DNA of 64,000 nucleotides from Metridium senile (taxonomy: Eukaryota; Cnidaria; Anthozoa; Actiniaria; Metridiidae). Shown here piece after piece: positions 19,827-33,200 of this stretch; position 1 is the stretch's first letter; the number at the start of each line of letters is the position of its first letter. The notes below the pieces were generated by a model. That model had not been told where the DNA came from, made no database searches, and saw only the letters and a list, made by a program, of their open reading frames with translations. The DNA is taken from the NCBI GenBank assembly GCA_949775045.1, contig OX459110.1, forward strand, positions 10,239,741 to 10,303,740. The letters are read 5' to 3'. Made by a program: the position numbers and the translations under genes.

Positions 19827-20885
19827 TTTTACATAGAGCAAAGAGTACTTTAAAAGCAATTGATGGTTGAACACATACAGTTTAGCCGAATGAATATTAT
19901 AATAGAATATTAAAAAAACATCTACATAAAATACTCCTTTCTGATTGGCTGACTGATAGTGGATTTTCTTAACCCGTGCAATTAGTTCTAATTGCACAGT
20001 ACAATCATTGAATAATATTAATTTTACCACATTTGATAATTTTCTCGCTTTCTGATTGGTCGAGAGCCGTGGTAAATAAGAGTACATACCACGGTTGCTA
20101 TTTTGCTCATTTTTTAATGTGATAAAAAACAAATTAGCGATAGTTTCTTGTGGTATGTCCTCTTTCGTTGAGAGGATCCGCAACAATTTAGACGATGAGA
20201 TGAGGCCAATCGTGGTAAATAAGATGACAATTTCTTAGTTACAATAAATTGATAATAATGTAAAAAGACAATGTAACAATAGTCCAGATAACTAGTAATT
20301 TGCGGTACGTGTTTACTTAAAATCTAGGAATTCATAAAAACCCAACATGTAGCTGCAAAACTATTGCTTTAATCTCGTAAAGAAGAACAAAAATTTAACT
20401 TGTCTATCAAAAGAAAAATGCAAAAAATGAAAATCGTATTCCATAATTAGGACCAAGGTATTCATAAGAACTCAGACACGTAGTAGCATGATCTCTATTG
20501 GTTTAATGTAATATAAGAAAAAAAGGTAGCTTGTCCATAAAGACAAACGCAAAGATAATGAATTGTATTTGTTGATAGAAATAGCCTATACAATCAGATA
20601 ATAAGGTATATGTGTATAGTGCTGGTAATTATGTATTTATAAAATCTAAAGTTTAAAATAATAAAGTATAAAGCATATTGATAATATTAGTAATAAATAT
20701 AAGTAATAAATTATATTAATAAATATAAATATATACTGGGCCCACAGTAATTGGCTAACGCTGTTGTGGGTACCCTGCCATGTTATTATTTATTTTCTTT
20801 GTGATGTAATTTTGTTTTCTGTTATTGTATATTATTAAGGCGAAGCTAATAAAATAAAATAAATACAGTTATTTCCATTAACATT
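19827..20885. other. Intergenic AT-rich DNA, no gene seen
   Basis: Includes two copies of TTCTGATTGG-type text near 19950 and 20050 and AT-rich low-complexity DNA. The frame at 19743-20186 (minus) has no start context, domain or splice support. Confidence 0.5.
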
Positions 20886-21128
20886 TAATACTGCATACTG
20901 AATAGTGCATTCCAAGACCGAAATGCATTCTGGCCATGTAACATTGTCTAAAGCAAAATAAATGAAATAATTATCTATTTCTTTTTTAGTGCATTCTATC
21001 CGAAACACTCCGAAGCAAAATACTACCTACATATAGGGAGCAGATCGTTGTATATTTACTTATTATTTCAAATTAATAAAACCCACAATGCCCTAGCGTA
21101 TTGGAATGCACTCAGCAGTATTCAGTAA
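20886..21128. mobile_element. Fold-back MITE with AATACTG...GTGCATTCCAA ends (family D)
   Basis: The left end ACTGAATAGTGCATTCCAA pairs with TTGGAATGCACTCAGCAGT on the right. Same family as 50645-51068. Confidence 0.75.
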
Positions 21129-21186
21129 TCAACGTTTTTTTAAATAGTTGTATGGTAAAACATAAGATAAATTGAAAGTAGCGAGT

Positions 21187-21270
21187 AAACTAGTATAGGC
21201 TGCGTCGGTAAATGAAATTTGTAACATTTTTTAGCAGTGTTACAAATTTCATTATATTACCTATCGTTTA
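21187..21270. mobile_element. Hammerhead-like repeat with the ribozyme-like centre deleted
   Basis: TAGTATAGGCTGCGTCGGT joined directly to ATGAAATTTGTAACA and then its complement TGTTACAAATTTCATTATAT and CCTATCGTTT. Only the outer parts remain. Confidence 0.8.
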
Positions 21271-21760
21271 AAACGTAATATACTTAACATAATATCCTAT
21301 TTTTCTAGAACTAAAATGTGTTTCAAACCGAAACGTAGGATCTTAATTCCTTTAATTTTCAATATAAAATAAATTGCAATATCACAGTCATTGATTAAAG
21401 TGTGTCGCGGTTATATAAAATTGAATAAGTCCTCGTCTGTAATTGCACCATACAACTCTTATCATAAAAGAAATATTAGAAAAAGTAGGCACGAAAACCA
21501 CAAGAATGATATTGTCAATCTAGACGTGATGTACAACACGTATTGAAACAAAAATAAATCAAAAACATGTTTTTTTAATATATATTTCCCTTTCATTTCG
21601 AGTAGATCATGTTCTAAACATCCTTTATTTGACAAATAGTATGTGTAGAATTGTCATTGTTTGCCGCGTCAATTTTTCTTGGAATGGCTACTTAATTAAT
21701 TACAGTCAAGTATTCGTGAATGATGCCATTTCTAACTATAACTATGTGGCTTGTATTTTA

Positions 21761-22134
21761 CAGTGTGAATCACAAAACCGTGGGCACTTAGAAATATTTT
21801 AGAAATTGTTTATTGTTCGTTGAATAACTCAGAAACTACTATATCTTGCTATATCACCGCAAGAAGTTTGACTGATGTGTAGTATGATAAACGTTTTGTA
21901 GTTAGAGTTGTTTTTGAGTTGTTCAACGAACAATAAACGATTTCTAAAATATTTCTGGGTGCCCACGGTTTTCCGATTCACACTGTAATGAAACTACTAA
22001 ATCACCGCAAGAAGTTTAACTGATGTGTAGTATGATAAACGTTTTGTAGTTAGAGTTGTTTTTGAGTTGTTCAACGAACAATAAACGATTGCTAAAATAT
22101 TTATGGGTGCCCACGGTTTTCCGGTTCACACTGT
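21761..22134. mobile_element. Fold-back MITE with ACCGTGGGCAC arms (family C), right part duplicated
   Basis: The left arm CAGTGTGAATCACAAAACCG through GTTTATTGTTCGTTGA is matched by TCAACGAACAATAAACGATT through CACACTG ending near 21985. The right half is repeated at about 21990-22134. Another copy is at 39305-39532. Confidence 0.88.
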
Positions 22135-22554
22135 AAATGATATGTGTACTGTATGTTCGACTGTATCCAAACTCATTTATACAAGGTGCACAACAGTAAT
22201 TAATTATTAGTATAAATACTACTGATAATTTCAACATTAGAAGTAGAATTTCTAGCTTGGCTGTACATGATCTATAGTGGGTAATGATAAATTGAATGAC
22301 TGTAAAACCCTACGTATAAGAACCTAAAATTTAAGAACCTGTCAGGCTGAAATGTTCATTTGTTTTGTGTAAAAAGAGCCATGTGCAAAAGCATTGACCT
22401 GTATGTAAATAAAATAGGAAGAAAGGTGTTGTAATGATGAAGTGAGTGATGCTAATAGAACCTAGATAGCCTGATTGCACCATTTAATATATTAGAACCT
22501 GTCCAGGCTGACTTGGAAAAATCTAGATTCTTATATACGCCGGGTTTTACTGTA

Positions 22555-22705
22555 GACCTTTTCACAGTTCCGTTCAGTGACCACGAATGATAACTCCAAG
22601 TCGAGGTTCCCGTTGCTGCACATGATAAATTATAATTTTGCTATGCGCAGCAACGGGAACCTCGACTTGGAACTATCCTACGTGGTCACTGAACGGAACT
22701 GTGAA
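22555..22705. mobile_element. Compact fold-back element
   Basis: CTTTTCACAGTTCCGTTCAG through CCAAGTCGAGGTTCCCGTTG pairs with CAACGGGAACCTCGACTTGG through CCGTTCAGT complement ending at about 22708. The loop is about 30 bases. Confidence 0.85.
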
Positions 22706-22927
22706 AAGGACTATTACACACATATATACATGTGTTTTAACTCTTCTTCTTTACAGAAGATGGAGTGACTTAATACGTCTATCTTAATTTCCTATTTTAA
22801 AAGTTCCTATTTACAGCAGCTTTCAATAGCTGGTCCCTTAGTAAAATTTGATTCATTCATTTCATTGATCCTTCTATTTATCTCTTCATATATCAAGCTG
22901 TAAAATATCTTAGTTACATTATATATA

Positions 22928-23248
22928 TATACACCTATTTCAAAAATCGTTGTCGCAGCCGAAGCTACAGTCCACACTCTATAAAGCTTGCAAAGGATGT
23001 CGGTAAGATGAACTGAATGTGTGATTTATTACGCGCTTTTTAAATACATATTTGTTTCATCATCTCTATCACTGCAAAACGTGTTATGCATGGTCGTATA
23101 ACACAAACACGTACAACGTACAACCAAAATATGCTATGAATATATCGATTTCAAGAGTATGAGAAATACCAACATCCTTTGCAGGCTTCAGAGTGTGGAC
23201 TATAGCTTTGATTGCGCGACTATACGATTTTTGAAATGGGTGTATGTT
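22928..23248. mobile_element. MITE family A, full length
   Basis: The left end TATACACCTATTTCAAAAAT pairs with the right end ATTTTTGAAATGGGTGTAT. Arms share GCAAAGGATGTCGG and CATCCTTTGCAGGC. A second right-end fragment follows at about 23325-23360. Confidence 0.85.
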
Positions 23249-23701
23249 GAGCTACTTTCCGTCTGGTATCATAGAAAGAATTGCACGCGCAAAAGAGTCA
23301 GAGAAGGCAAGGACGATTAAAGCTTTGATTGCGCAACTATATACGATTAAAATAGGTGTATGTTGTATTGTTGAGCTATACTTTCCGTCTGGTATCATGG
23401 AAAGAAGACAAGGACGATTAACACTGATTGAACAGCATGGTTTAAATCAATTCTTAACTGATATCGTTATATTGAGGTTTCTTTTATTGTGAAGAGATTG
23501 ACCGTCTGTGATTTTTTTTCAAGTCACATGCAAAGTAGAGACCAAGATATCGTGTTAGAAAATTTAACATTCATCCCAACAAACGATGCACACTATCTTT
23601 AGTGAAATAGAAAGTGAGAGAGATTGGTCATTTCCATCATACTTTTAACGAGATGTACGATTATCATCACATTACGTGATAAAAAAAATGGAAACTAGCG
23701 C

Positions 23702-23885
23702 CGAGTAAACTAGTATAGGCTGCGTCGGTGTTTGATATAAACGATAGGTAATATAATGAAATTTGTAACACCGTAAAAAATGTTGACTTAACTTTACTGA
23801 CGTTTAATTCGAGCTTTATAGCCCTTCGTCTGAGTAAGAAAAAGGCTTTTTTTTAAGTCAACATTTTTACGGTGTTATAAAAAAA
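23702..23885 (-). mobile_element. Hammerhead-like repeat, nearly complete
   Basis: AAACTAGTATAGGCTGCGTC, AAACGATAGGTAATATAATG, CCGTAAAAAATGTTGAC and the box region. The box has an insertion between GA and AAC and reads CAGACGA at the core, so it differs from the consensus. Confidence 0.85.
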
Positions 23886-24059
23886 CATCGTGATACTATA
23901 TCATAATATCATATGATAATCATTATCTACACAGCAAAAAAATGCTGAGTAGATACAACTCAAAATATTGAGTAAATCATTACATCTAACCCAACTCATC
24001 ATAAAGAGTAAATGTAAATTAAATGTATATAAATGTAGACCCATTTCAAAAAATGCAGT

Positions 24060-24743
24060 TTTTGTCGTATATGATCATCGTCATCGTACAATCACTATTC
24101 TTTCACCATAACGCTTATCATGATCACCATTATTGATCCCCAACACCACTATTATCATCATCATTGATCATCTGACCACCAACACCACTTTTAGATCGTC
24201 ATTATCACCACCATCATCATCATCATCATCAACATCATTGATCATCTGACCACCAACACCACTATTACATCATCATCATCATCATCATCTTCATTGTCAT
24301 TGATCATCTGACCATCATCGTCATCATCACCACCATCATTGATCGTCCTGCGTGGAAACCATCATTATCATCATGCATCATCGTAATAATTTAATAATAA
24401 AAATCATCACCATCATTGATCATCATCGTATTTCTGTTCTGTGTCTATATCTTGATCCTTGAATACATCAAATCATCATCATCATTGATCATCATCGTTT
24501 TTCTTGTTTTGTGTCTATATCTTGATCCTTGAATACATCAAATCATCATCATCATTGATCATCACCATCATTGATCATCACCATCATTGATCATCATCGT
24601 ATTTCTTGTTTTGTGTCTATATCTTGATCCTTGAATACATCAAATCATCATCATCATTGATCATCACCATCATTGATCATCACCATCATTGATCATCATC
24701 GTATTTCTTGTTTTGTGTCTATATCTTGATCCTTGAATACATC

Positions 24744-24776
<33 letters not shown>

Positions 24777-25064
24777 CCATCATCAACCAATATTACCATC
24801 ATCGTCAGTATTACAGTCAGTATTTATTCTTGTCAATATCACTATATCCTTGAATACATCAAATCATCATCATCATTGATCATCACCATCATTGATCATC
24901 ACCATCATTGATCATCATCGTATTTCTTGTTTTGTGTCTATATCTTGATCCTTGAATACATCAAATCATCATCATCATTGATCATCACCATCATTGATCA
25001 TCACCATCATTGATCATCATCGTATTTCTTGTTTTGTGTCTATATCTTGATCCTTGAATACATC

Positions 25065-25100
<36 letters not shown>

Positions 25101-25404
25101 CCATCATCAACCAATATTACCATCATCGTCAGTATTACAGTCAGTATTTATTCTTGTCAATATCACTATATCCTTGAATACATCAAATCATCATCATCAT
25201 TGATCATCACCATCATTGATCATCACCATCATTGATCATCACCATCATTGATCATCATCGTATTTCTTGTTTTGTGTCTATATCTTGATCCTTGAATACA
25301 TCAAATCATCATCATCATTGATCATCACCATCATTGATCATCACCATCATTGATCATCATCGTATTTCTTGTTTTGTGTCTATATCTTGATCCTTGAATA
25401 CATC

Positions 25405-25437
<33 letters not shown>

Positions 25438-26085
25438 CCATCATCAACCAATATTACCATCATCGTCAGTATTACAGTCAGTATTTATTCTTGTCAATAT
25501 CACTATATCATCATGCCTATATCTTTATCCTTGAATACATCAAATCATCATCATTATCATCACCATCAACCAATGTTACCATCATCGTCATATTACTATC
25601 AGTATTATTCTTGTATCACCATCATTATGCCTATCTTCATCCTTAAATACATCAAATCATCATCATCATCACCACCATCATTGATCGTCCTGCGTGGAAA
25701 CCATCATTATCATCATGCATCATCGTAATAATTTAATAATAAAAATCATCACCATCATTGATCATCATCGTATTTCTGTTCTGTGTCTATATCTTGATCC
25801 TTGAATACATCAAATCATCATCATCATTGATCATCATCGTTTTTCTTGTTTTGTGTCTATATCTTGATCCTTGAATACATCAAATCATCATCATCATTGA
25901 TCATCACCATCATTGATCATCACCATCATTGATCATCATCGTATTTCTTGTTTTGTGTCTATATCTTGATCCTTGAATACATCAAATCATCATCATCATT
26001 GATCATCACCATCATTGATCATCACCATCATTGATCATCATCGTATTTCTTGTTTTGTGTCTATATCTTGATCCTTGAATACATC

Positions 26086-26118
<33 letters not shown>

Positions 26119-26406
26119 CCATCATCAACCAATATTACCATCATCGTCAGTATTACAGTCAGTATTTATTCTTGTCAATATCACTATATCCTTGAATACA
26201 TCAAATCATCATCATCATTGATCATCACCATCATTGATCATCACCATCATTGATCATCATCGTATTTCTTGTTTTGTGTCTATATCTTGATCCTTGAATA
26301 CATCAAATCATCATCATCATTGATCATCACCATCATTGATCATCACCATCATTGATCATCATCGTATTTCTTGTTTTGTGTCTATATCTTGATCCTTGAA
26401 TACATC

Positions 26407-26442
<36 letters not shown>

Positions 26443-26746
26443 CCATCATCAACCAATATTACCATCATCGTCAGTATTACAGTCAGTATTTATTCTTGTC
26501 AATATCACTATATCCTTGAATACATCAAATCATCATCATCATTGATCATCACCATCATTGATCATCACCATCATTGATCATCACCATCATTGATCATCAT
26601 CGTATTTCTTGTTTTGTGTCTATATCTTGATCCTTGAATACATCAAATCATCATCATCATTGATCATCACCATCATTGATCATCACCATCATTGATCATC
26701 ATCGTATTTCTTGTTTTGTGTCTATATCTTGATCCTTGAATACATC

Positions 26747-26779
<33 letters not shown>

Positions 26780-27067
26780 CCATCATCAACCAATATTACC
26801 ATCATCGTCAGTATTACAGTCAGTATTTATTCTTGTCAATATCACTATATCCTTGAATACATCAAATCATCATCATCATTGATCATCACCATCATTGATC
26901 ATCACCATCATTGATCATCATCGTATTTCTTGTTTTGTGTCTATATCTTGATCCTTGAATACATCAAATCATCATCATCATTGATCATCACCATCATTGA
27001 TCATCACCATCATTGATCATCATCGTATTTCTTGTTTTGTGTCTATATCTTGATCCTTGAATACATC

Positions 27068-27103
<36 letters not shown>

Positions 27104-27407
27104 CCATCATCAACCAATATTACCATCATCGTCAGTATTACAGTCAGTATTTATTCTTGTCAATATCACTATATCCTTGAATACATCAAATCATCATCAT
27201 CATTGATCATCACCATCATTGATCATCACCATCATTGATCATCACCATCATTGATCATCATCGTATTTCTTGTTTTGTGTCTATATCTTGATCCTTGAAT
27301 ACATCAAATCATCATCATCATTGATCATCACCATCATTGATCATCACCATCATTGATCATCATCGTATTTCTTGTTTTGTGTCTATATCTTGATCCTTGA
27401 ATACATC

Positions 27408-27440
<33 letters not shown>

Positions 27441-27780
27441 CCATCATCAACCAATATTACCATCATCGTCAGTATTACAGTCAGTATTTATTCTTGTCAA
27501 TATCACTATATCATCATGCCTATATCTTTATCCTTGAATACATCAAATCATCATCATTATCATCACCATCAACCAATGTTACCATCATCGTCATATTACT
27601 ATCAGTATTATTCTTGTATCACCATCATTATGCCTATCTTCATCCTTAAATACATCAAATCATCATCATCATCATCATCATCATCACTATCATCAACCAG
27701 TGTTACCATCATCGTCATATTACAAACAGTATTATTCTTGTCAATATCACCATCTTCGTGTCTATGCTTTCATCCTAGAA
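24060..27780. repeat. Higher-order ATC/TGATCA satellite array, 3.7 kb
   Basis: Basic motifs are CATCATCATC and ATCATTGATCATCACC. Longer blocks (CTTGTTTTGTGTCTATATC and ATCCTTGAATACATCAAATC) recur at spacings of 321 and 340 bases, alternating as a 661-base dimer. The whole block including GATCGTCCTGCGTGGAAACC (24341, 25683) is duplicated at 1342 bases. The many Met-started frames are identical repeat translations. Confidence 0.93.
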
Positions 27781-27899
27781 TACATATACATCAAAATCGC
27801 GCACTCACAAACAGCACATCGGTCATGCAATTCTCAAATTGAACGAAGAATAGCGACAGGAAATAAGATCGCGTATTATCCAGATTTACAGCTATAGAA

Positions 27900-28580
27900 G
27901 ATGAATTGAATTGCTTTGGATTAAAAATAAATCGACTTAGCTTAGGATGGCCATTTAAAGCTATATAAATCAGCCACGCGGTCTTTTGTCAATGATTCTA
28001 AAAGAAAAACCTTTTTGACTGAGAGCAGATAAAAACCTTTTCCCAGAAAATCACCCTAAATGTTTTAAATGAGATAAGCGTGCATACAAGACAACATATC
28101 AACCTAATCTGTTTTTATTCTTTTCAATTAAATTTCCGTGTCTAAATGTTTTGACACATTTCCAATTTCAAGAAAATCGTGGGCACATTTTGTCATTTTT
28201 TAATCAAGTATTTTGTATTTGTTCAGCAAAATATCAATGGAAAAAGAGCTATTTTTCTATTTTCATTTTCGTCATCGTGCTAACAACGTTGATTGATTCT
28301 ATTACACGTTTTTTGGATTTAAATTTTGTTTGAAATAGGATCTGTATGCTACATATGGCTCTATAGCAACCATTTGTGTATCCTTGGCGACGCTGTTTTT
28401 GTCTTAAAATGCCTCGATAGCCTTATGCCGTTACTGTGGTAACTAATACTGTAGGTAATCAGCCGCTGACATGAAAGATTGTGTGATAATCTGTTTGCTT
28501 TAGTTTGTAGTTGCATTGTTAGTAAGGTAAATAAACTGAGCCAAGGCCTAGTTCAAACGTCGTGTCTAACATGTGCCGAA
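27900..28580. other. Intergenic, no gene seen
   Basis: AT-rich sequence without recognised repeats or exon-like frames supported by splice sites. Confidence 0.5.
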
Positions 28581-28582
28581 TT

Positions 28583-28757
28583 AGCCTCCTACGCAGGCAT
28601 CCTTTAAATCTCTTTTCATCGGGCTTCCTGTGGTGAGCAGAAAAAAAATTAGCATGGGATAGGAGAGGCAGTTCTTCCCTGACAAATATTTCAACACAGG
28701 AATCCCGATCGCGTCAACAAAGGAATCCCTAAGTAGTAGCCTGCGGAGGAGGCTAGT
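28583..28757. mobile_element. Fold-back MITE with TAGCCTCCTACGCAGGC ends
   Basis: TAGCCTCCTACGCAGGC at the left pairs with GCCTGCGGAGGAGGCTA at the right. The inside carries GGGCTTCCTGTG and ACACAGGAATCCC, ends of another MITE type, so a nested insertion is possible. Confidence 0.72.
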
Positions 28758-29675
28758 GCCTAGACTGCAAAACAGGCGATCTTTTGGGTTTTTGGGTAAC
28801 AAATCGGATTTTGGGGTTCCTGTGTTGTCTTGATACCCGCAAGAAACATGGGGTCTAGATAAAAAAGGTGGCCTTGGGGGAAGGGGGAAGGTAATTTCGG
28901 CACATGTGAGATGCGATGTTTGCAGTTAAGATGCAGACCAAGCTAAAATAAGGCAACTTTTACCATCTTGCTTTTTTCTACATTTTTTTCTAATACTTTT
29001 TAATTTTAGATAAGCCCGATCGAATTATCAAATATAATGACGAAACATGACAAACATTAACTGTTGCAGGCCAATCATAGCTTGCGTTGTATCACAAGTA
29101 TTTGCATTGAAATGGAGATCAATCCTGACCAATCCCTGTTCGCGTTTTATCACAAATATGATCTCGTAGAGCATGGCTGCTCAATATGTACATCTTTTGG
29201 CCAATCAACGAGGGAGGTATAGACAAGTTATAAACGGTAGAGTACTCCAAATACTCCTTTGGCAGAATATGCGTTATATCACGTTTTTTGTACAAAGCAC
29301 ATGTGGAATGCGAGTACCCTGCAATTGGCAAATCATGATTATTTAAGTATACAATAAAAATATACGTACGTATCAGAAATACTGTATGCAATCTTGAAAA
29401 CAATGCCATTACTATATATGGTATTGAAGGTGAGAAGTAACAAAAGACTTTGATTAGCGCGCGAGATTTTTCTTCTTCTTTTTAACAGGTTGAGATTTCA
29501 ACAGAACAATAGGCATATCTTTGATACGAATGTCATTTATAATATAAAATAAGTATAATATTCGTGTGCGTAATGTAACTTTATTTTTCTTTGCCATGCA
29601 CCTATACGCTAACAAGTTCCATGCATAATAAATAGTCATCGACATAACAGAAATAATTAAAGGTTGTGCATATAT

Positions 29676-30250
29676 ATACTACTATTTCAAAAATCGTTGT
29701 CGCAATCAAAGCTACACTGAGTCCACACTCTGGAGCCTGCAAAGGATGTCGGTATTTTTCTCTTATCGATTTTTATTCATAGCATTTTGGTTGTATAGTG
29801 TTAAATGTGTTAAATGACCATAACAAGTTGCAGTAGATATAATGAAACAAATATTTATTCAAATATTAGATATTATTATATAGCAAAGATATAACGCACG
29901 TCGATCTCATTGGTCAATAAGCGGGCCGTACTTTTTCCGTACGGACCGTAAAAGCGAGAGCAGCTTATTTATTATAATTTTTTCCCCTAAAATTGCTATA
30001 TAATAAATATCTTATTAACCTCGCTTGCTCATGCAGTACTGGAAGTTATGGAACCTGGTTTTCCCCCACTTTTTATGGCCCTCGCGCTACGTGCTCTGGC
30101 CATAAGACAGTGGGGAAAAACTCGGTCCATAACTTACCGTACGGCAGATATTATTCTCAGTTGAAAGTACTGGCATTCTTTGTAAATTTTAAAGTGAGGA
30201 CTGCAGCTAACTTCTGCGCGCTGCGACAACGATTATTTCTATAGGTGTAT
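29676..30250. mobile_element. MITE family A with a nested fold-back
   Basis: The left end ACTATTTCAAAAATCGTTGT and right end CGACAACGATTATTTCTATA with GGTGTAT match family A. Inside, 30028-30140 is another palindrome (AGTTATGGAACCTGGTTTTC, complement near 30113), and GTACGGACCGTAAAAG pairs locally. Confidence 0.8.
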
Positions 30251-30260
30251 AATGTGTACT

Positions 30261-33200
30261 CTAGACTGAACCACAAATTTCTGGCACGTTTGTAGTGAGG
30301 ATGTTTGTCACCCTGCTTGCCACTTTGTTCAGTATCCTGGCGAAGTCTTTAATGATGGCAGCTTCGCAGGGGCCTTCTAAAGCGGCTTTCTTATAACATC
30401 CGTTAAGGTTGTCTATCGCTGTGCAGAGATTGACCCTCTTGTTTCTTAGATTATCGATGTATTCTCCAACACAATAATCGTGGACTCGGCTGGCGCAAGG
30501 CTTGCTACTATCGGAACCTGAAATCACAATATTATCCACGTATAATTATAATAATAATAAGCCTCATGTACATAGCGCTAAATCTCTCGAATAGTTCATA
30601 GCGCTTTACAATCAAATAATATGTACACCTATTTCAAAAAAGGTTGTAGCGATAGGCGATTGCGATAGGTCATTCCAAGACCCAAGTGCACTATGGGTAT
30701 AATCTAAAGTATCCACATTAAAACAGAAAACATTTTCAGTCCTTCGACAAGCCATTTGACTCTCCAGCGGAGATCGTTGTTTAGTGGAGCTGGCATGGTT
30801 GAAAATTTCACGACTTAGGATTATACCCATAGTGCACTTGGGTCTTGGAATGACATATCGCCTATCGCCTATCGCTTTTGGAGATGACAACCTTTTTTGA
30901 AATAGGTGTATATGGAGAACTGATCAGACTGCTGAAAACAATCAGTTTACAATCATGAGTGTAGTGAATGCCTCCGAGGTCTGACTGTTGTACCGGGAGA
31001 CAATCCCCTACTCTGCGAATAGCACAACAGTATAATTTAACGTCCACCTTATATAGTATTAGAGTGAAAGCAGACGGGACCTCCGGCTTTACGTCCTTAT
31101 CCGAGATGACGAGGCACTGAGAGAGTAAAGTGTCTTGCCTAAGGACACAACGCAATCGCCCGGGCCGGGAATCGAACCCAGACCAGTAGGCCCAGAATCC
31201 GATCCACTGACCACTAGACCATCACGCCTCTCTGGGTTTCCTTTGTCAGATTTAGTTGGTGAGTTGTACTGTACGAAATGATAAAAAAAGAATGAATACT
31301 TTTACTTACTGACTGAGTCCACATACATGGAAGGATCGGTAACTGAAAATATAAATATAAAATGAACATTTTTAATCTGGATTGAGATTCAGGTGATCTC
31401 GCTTCAAAGATTGTTTGTCAAAACGAACAGTTCCAAAATGGCGCCCCGAGACAGCAACGCTTTCGGTTACTCTTAAGCATTTTCGTTCTATTTTTATTCT
31501 TTTAAAATGATGGAGCAGCAGAGAGCTTTTGTTGTTCAAGTACTAGTTACATATATTTTTTTAATTTAAAGAAGGTTAAAAAAAAAACTCCCCCGATCGA
31601 CGCCATTTTGGAACTGGTGCTGGTGCTGGTGCTGGTGCTGGTGCTGGTGCTGGTGATGATGATGGTGATGGTGATGGTGATGGTGATGGAGATGGTGATG
31701 GTGATGGTGATGGAGATGGAGATGGTGATGGTGATGGTGATGGTGATGGTGATGGTGATGGTGATGGTGATGGTGATGGTGATGGTGATGGTGATGGTGA
31801 TGGTGATGGTGATGGTGATGGTGATGGTGATGGTGATGGTGATGGTGATGGTGATGGTGATGGTGATGGTGGTGGTGATGGTGATGGTGATGGTGATGGT
31901 GATGGTGATGGTGATGGTGATGGAGATGGTGATGGTGATGGTGATGGTGATGGTGATGGTGATGGTGATGGTGATGGTGATGGTGATGGTGATGGTGGTG
32001 GTGATGGTGATGGTGATGGTGATGGTGATGGTGATGGTGATGGTGATGGTGATGTTTTCTCACTAACTAGAGATGAGCTATGTTCAATGAATCAATGTGC
32101 TTACTTGTAGCTTGTAACAGGGTTTTCAAGTCAGTTGTTTTCAGTGTTTGGCATTTTGACATGATGGTATCCATCAAACCCATCTGTAGCATCCAAAACC
32201 TGAGGCTTGTTATAACTTTTCCCTTACATGTAGGCTTTTCGGCCAGGCAGTCAATCATTACCTGCACACATACATAACAAAGTTCAAATTAATAAATCAC
32301 TTTTTAACGTCCAAATCTTCTTGAAGACTTGTACACAAACTATTATTATACCCATACATTAAATATTGTAGCACAAATTGAAAACTCTGCTCTGATTTTT
32401 GCACCGAAACATAAAATCAGTTCACCCCAGGTGGAGAAACCTTCGTGGTAAATGGGAGAAGACAGTGCACATCAAACAAACTCAATTCACATATAATCCA
32501 TGCCCGAGCGAGGGCTCGAACATAGGATGCAGTGGTGTGAGGGGCGCGGTAAGCCACTCTACACCACCCATGCCATCCTGCATAAAGTATTTACGAAGTA
32601 TCAATTATGAATAACTGGCTCCTTTTCTCGCTGGACTACAGTGGGACCTTTTAGCAGGACCTCTCTGAAAAACACCTCGGTGATGAGAGCCTCCTGCTTA
32701 AACATTGTTATAAATAAATGTAAATAAATAAATAAATAAGTGCGGGAGGTGCCGAACCAATACTCGGGGTCTGAAAACAATTGAGGAGAAGGTGCTGCCT
32801 TTGTAATTAAATCTGCAAATGGTTAGACCTTCACGTCTTCTCGGATAAGGATGTAAAACCGTAGGTCCCGTCTGTCTTCACTCTAATCCTATATAAGGCG
32901 GACGGTAAAGATCCTGTTGTGCTATGTTCGCAAAGAGTAGGGGATTGTCTCCCGGTACAACAGTTAGGTCTCGGAGGCATACAATAATCTACACTCACGA
33001 TTGTAAACTGTCTCTAGCAGTCCGATAAGTCCTCCACATGTAACATAACAAATTGCAAACTGTCACTGAAAAGCCCCGAGGGGAGTTTCTGTATATATCT
33101 GTATTTGTATCTTGTCACATGACTAGTTCCCATTCCTTACCTGAAGGCGTCCACAGTGATCCAGGCCATCACGAACCGCTCTTCTGTACTTTTTACCACA

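Noticed and set aside
24060..27780. CRISPR-like array of repeats and spacers
   Set aside because: Spacers are not unique, the units are simple ATC repeats with higher-order periods, and the genome is eukaryotic.
24708..27842. Series of nearly identical Ser/His-rich frames starting MFCVYILILEYIK
   Set aside because: They repeat at the 321/340-base satellite periods and have no splice or domain support; the shared start comes from the satellite block.
31566..32066. Poly-His (minus) and Met-Val (plus) frames
   Set aside because: Both are translations of (GGTGAT)n in intron 2 of the cysteine-rich gene.
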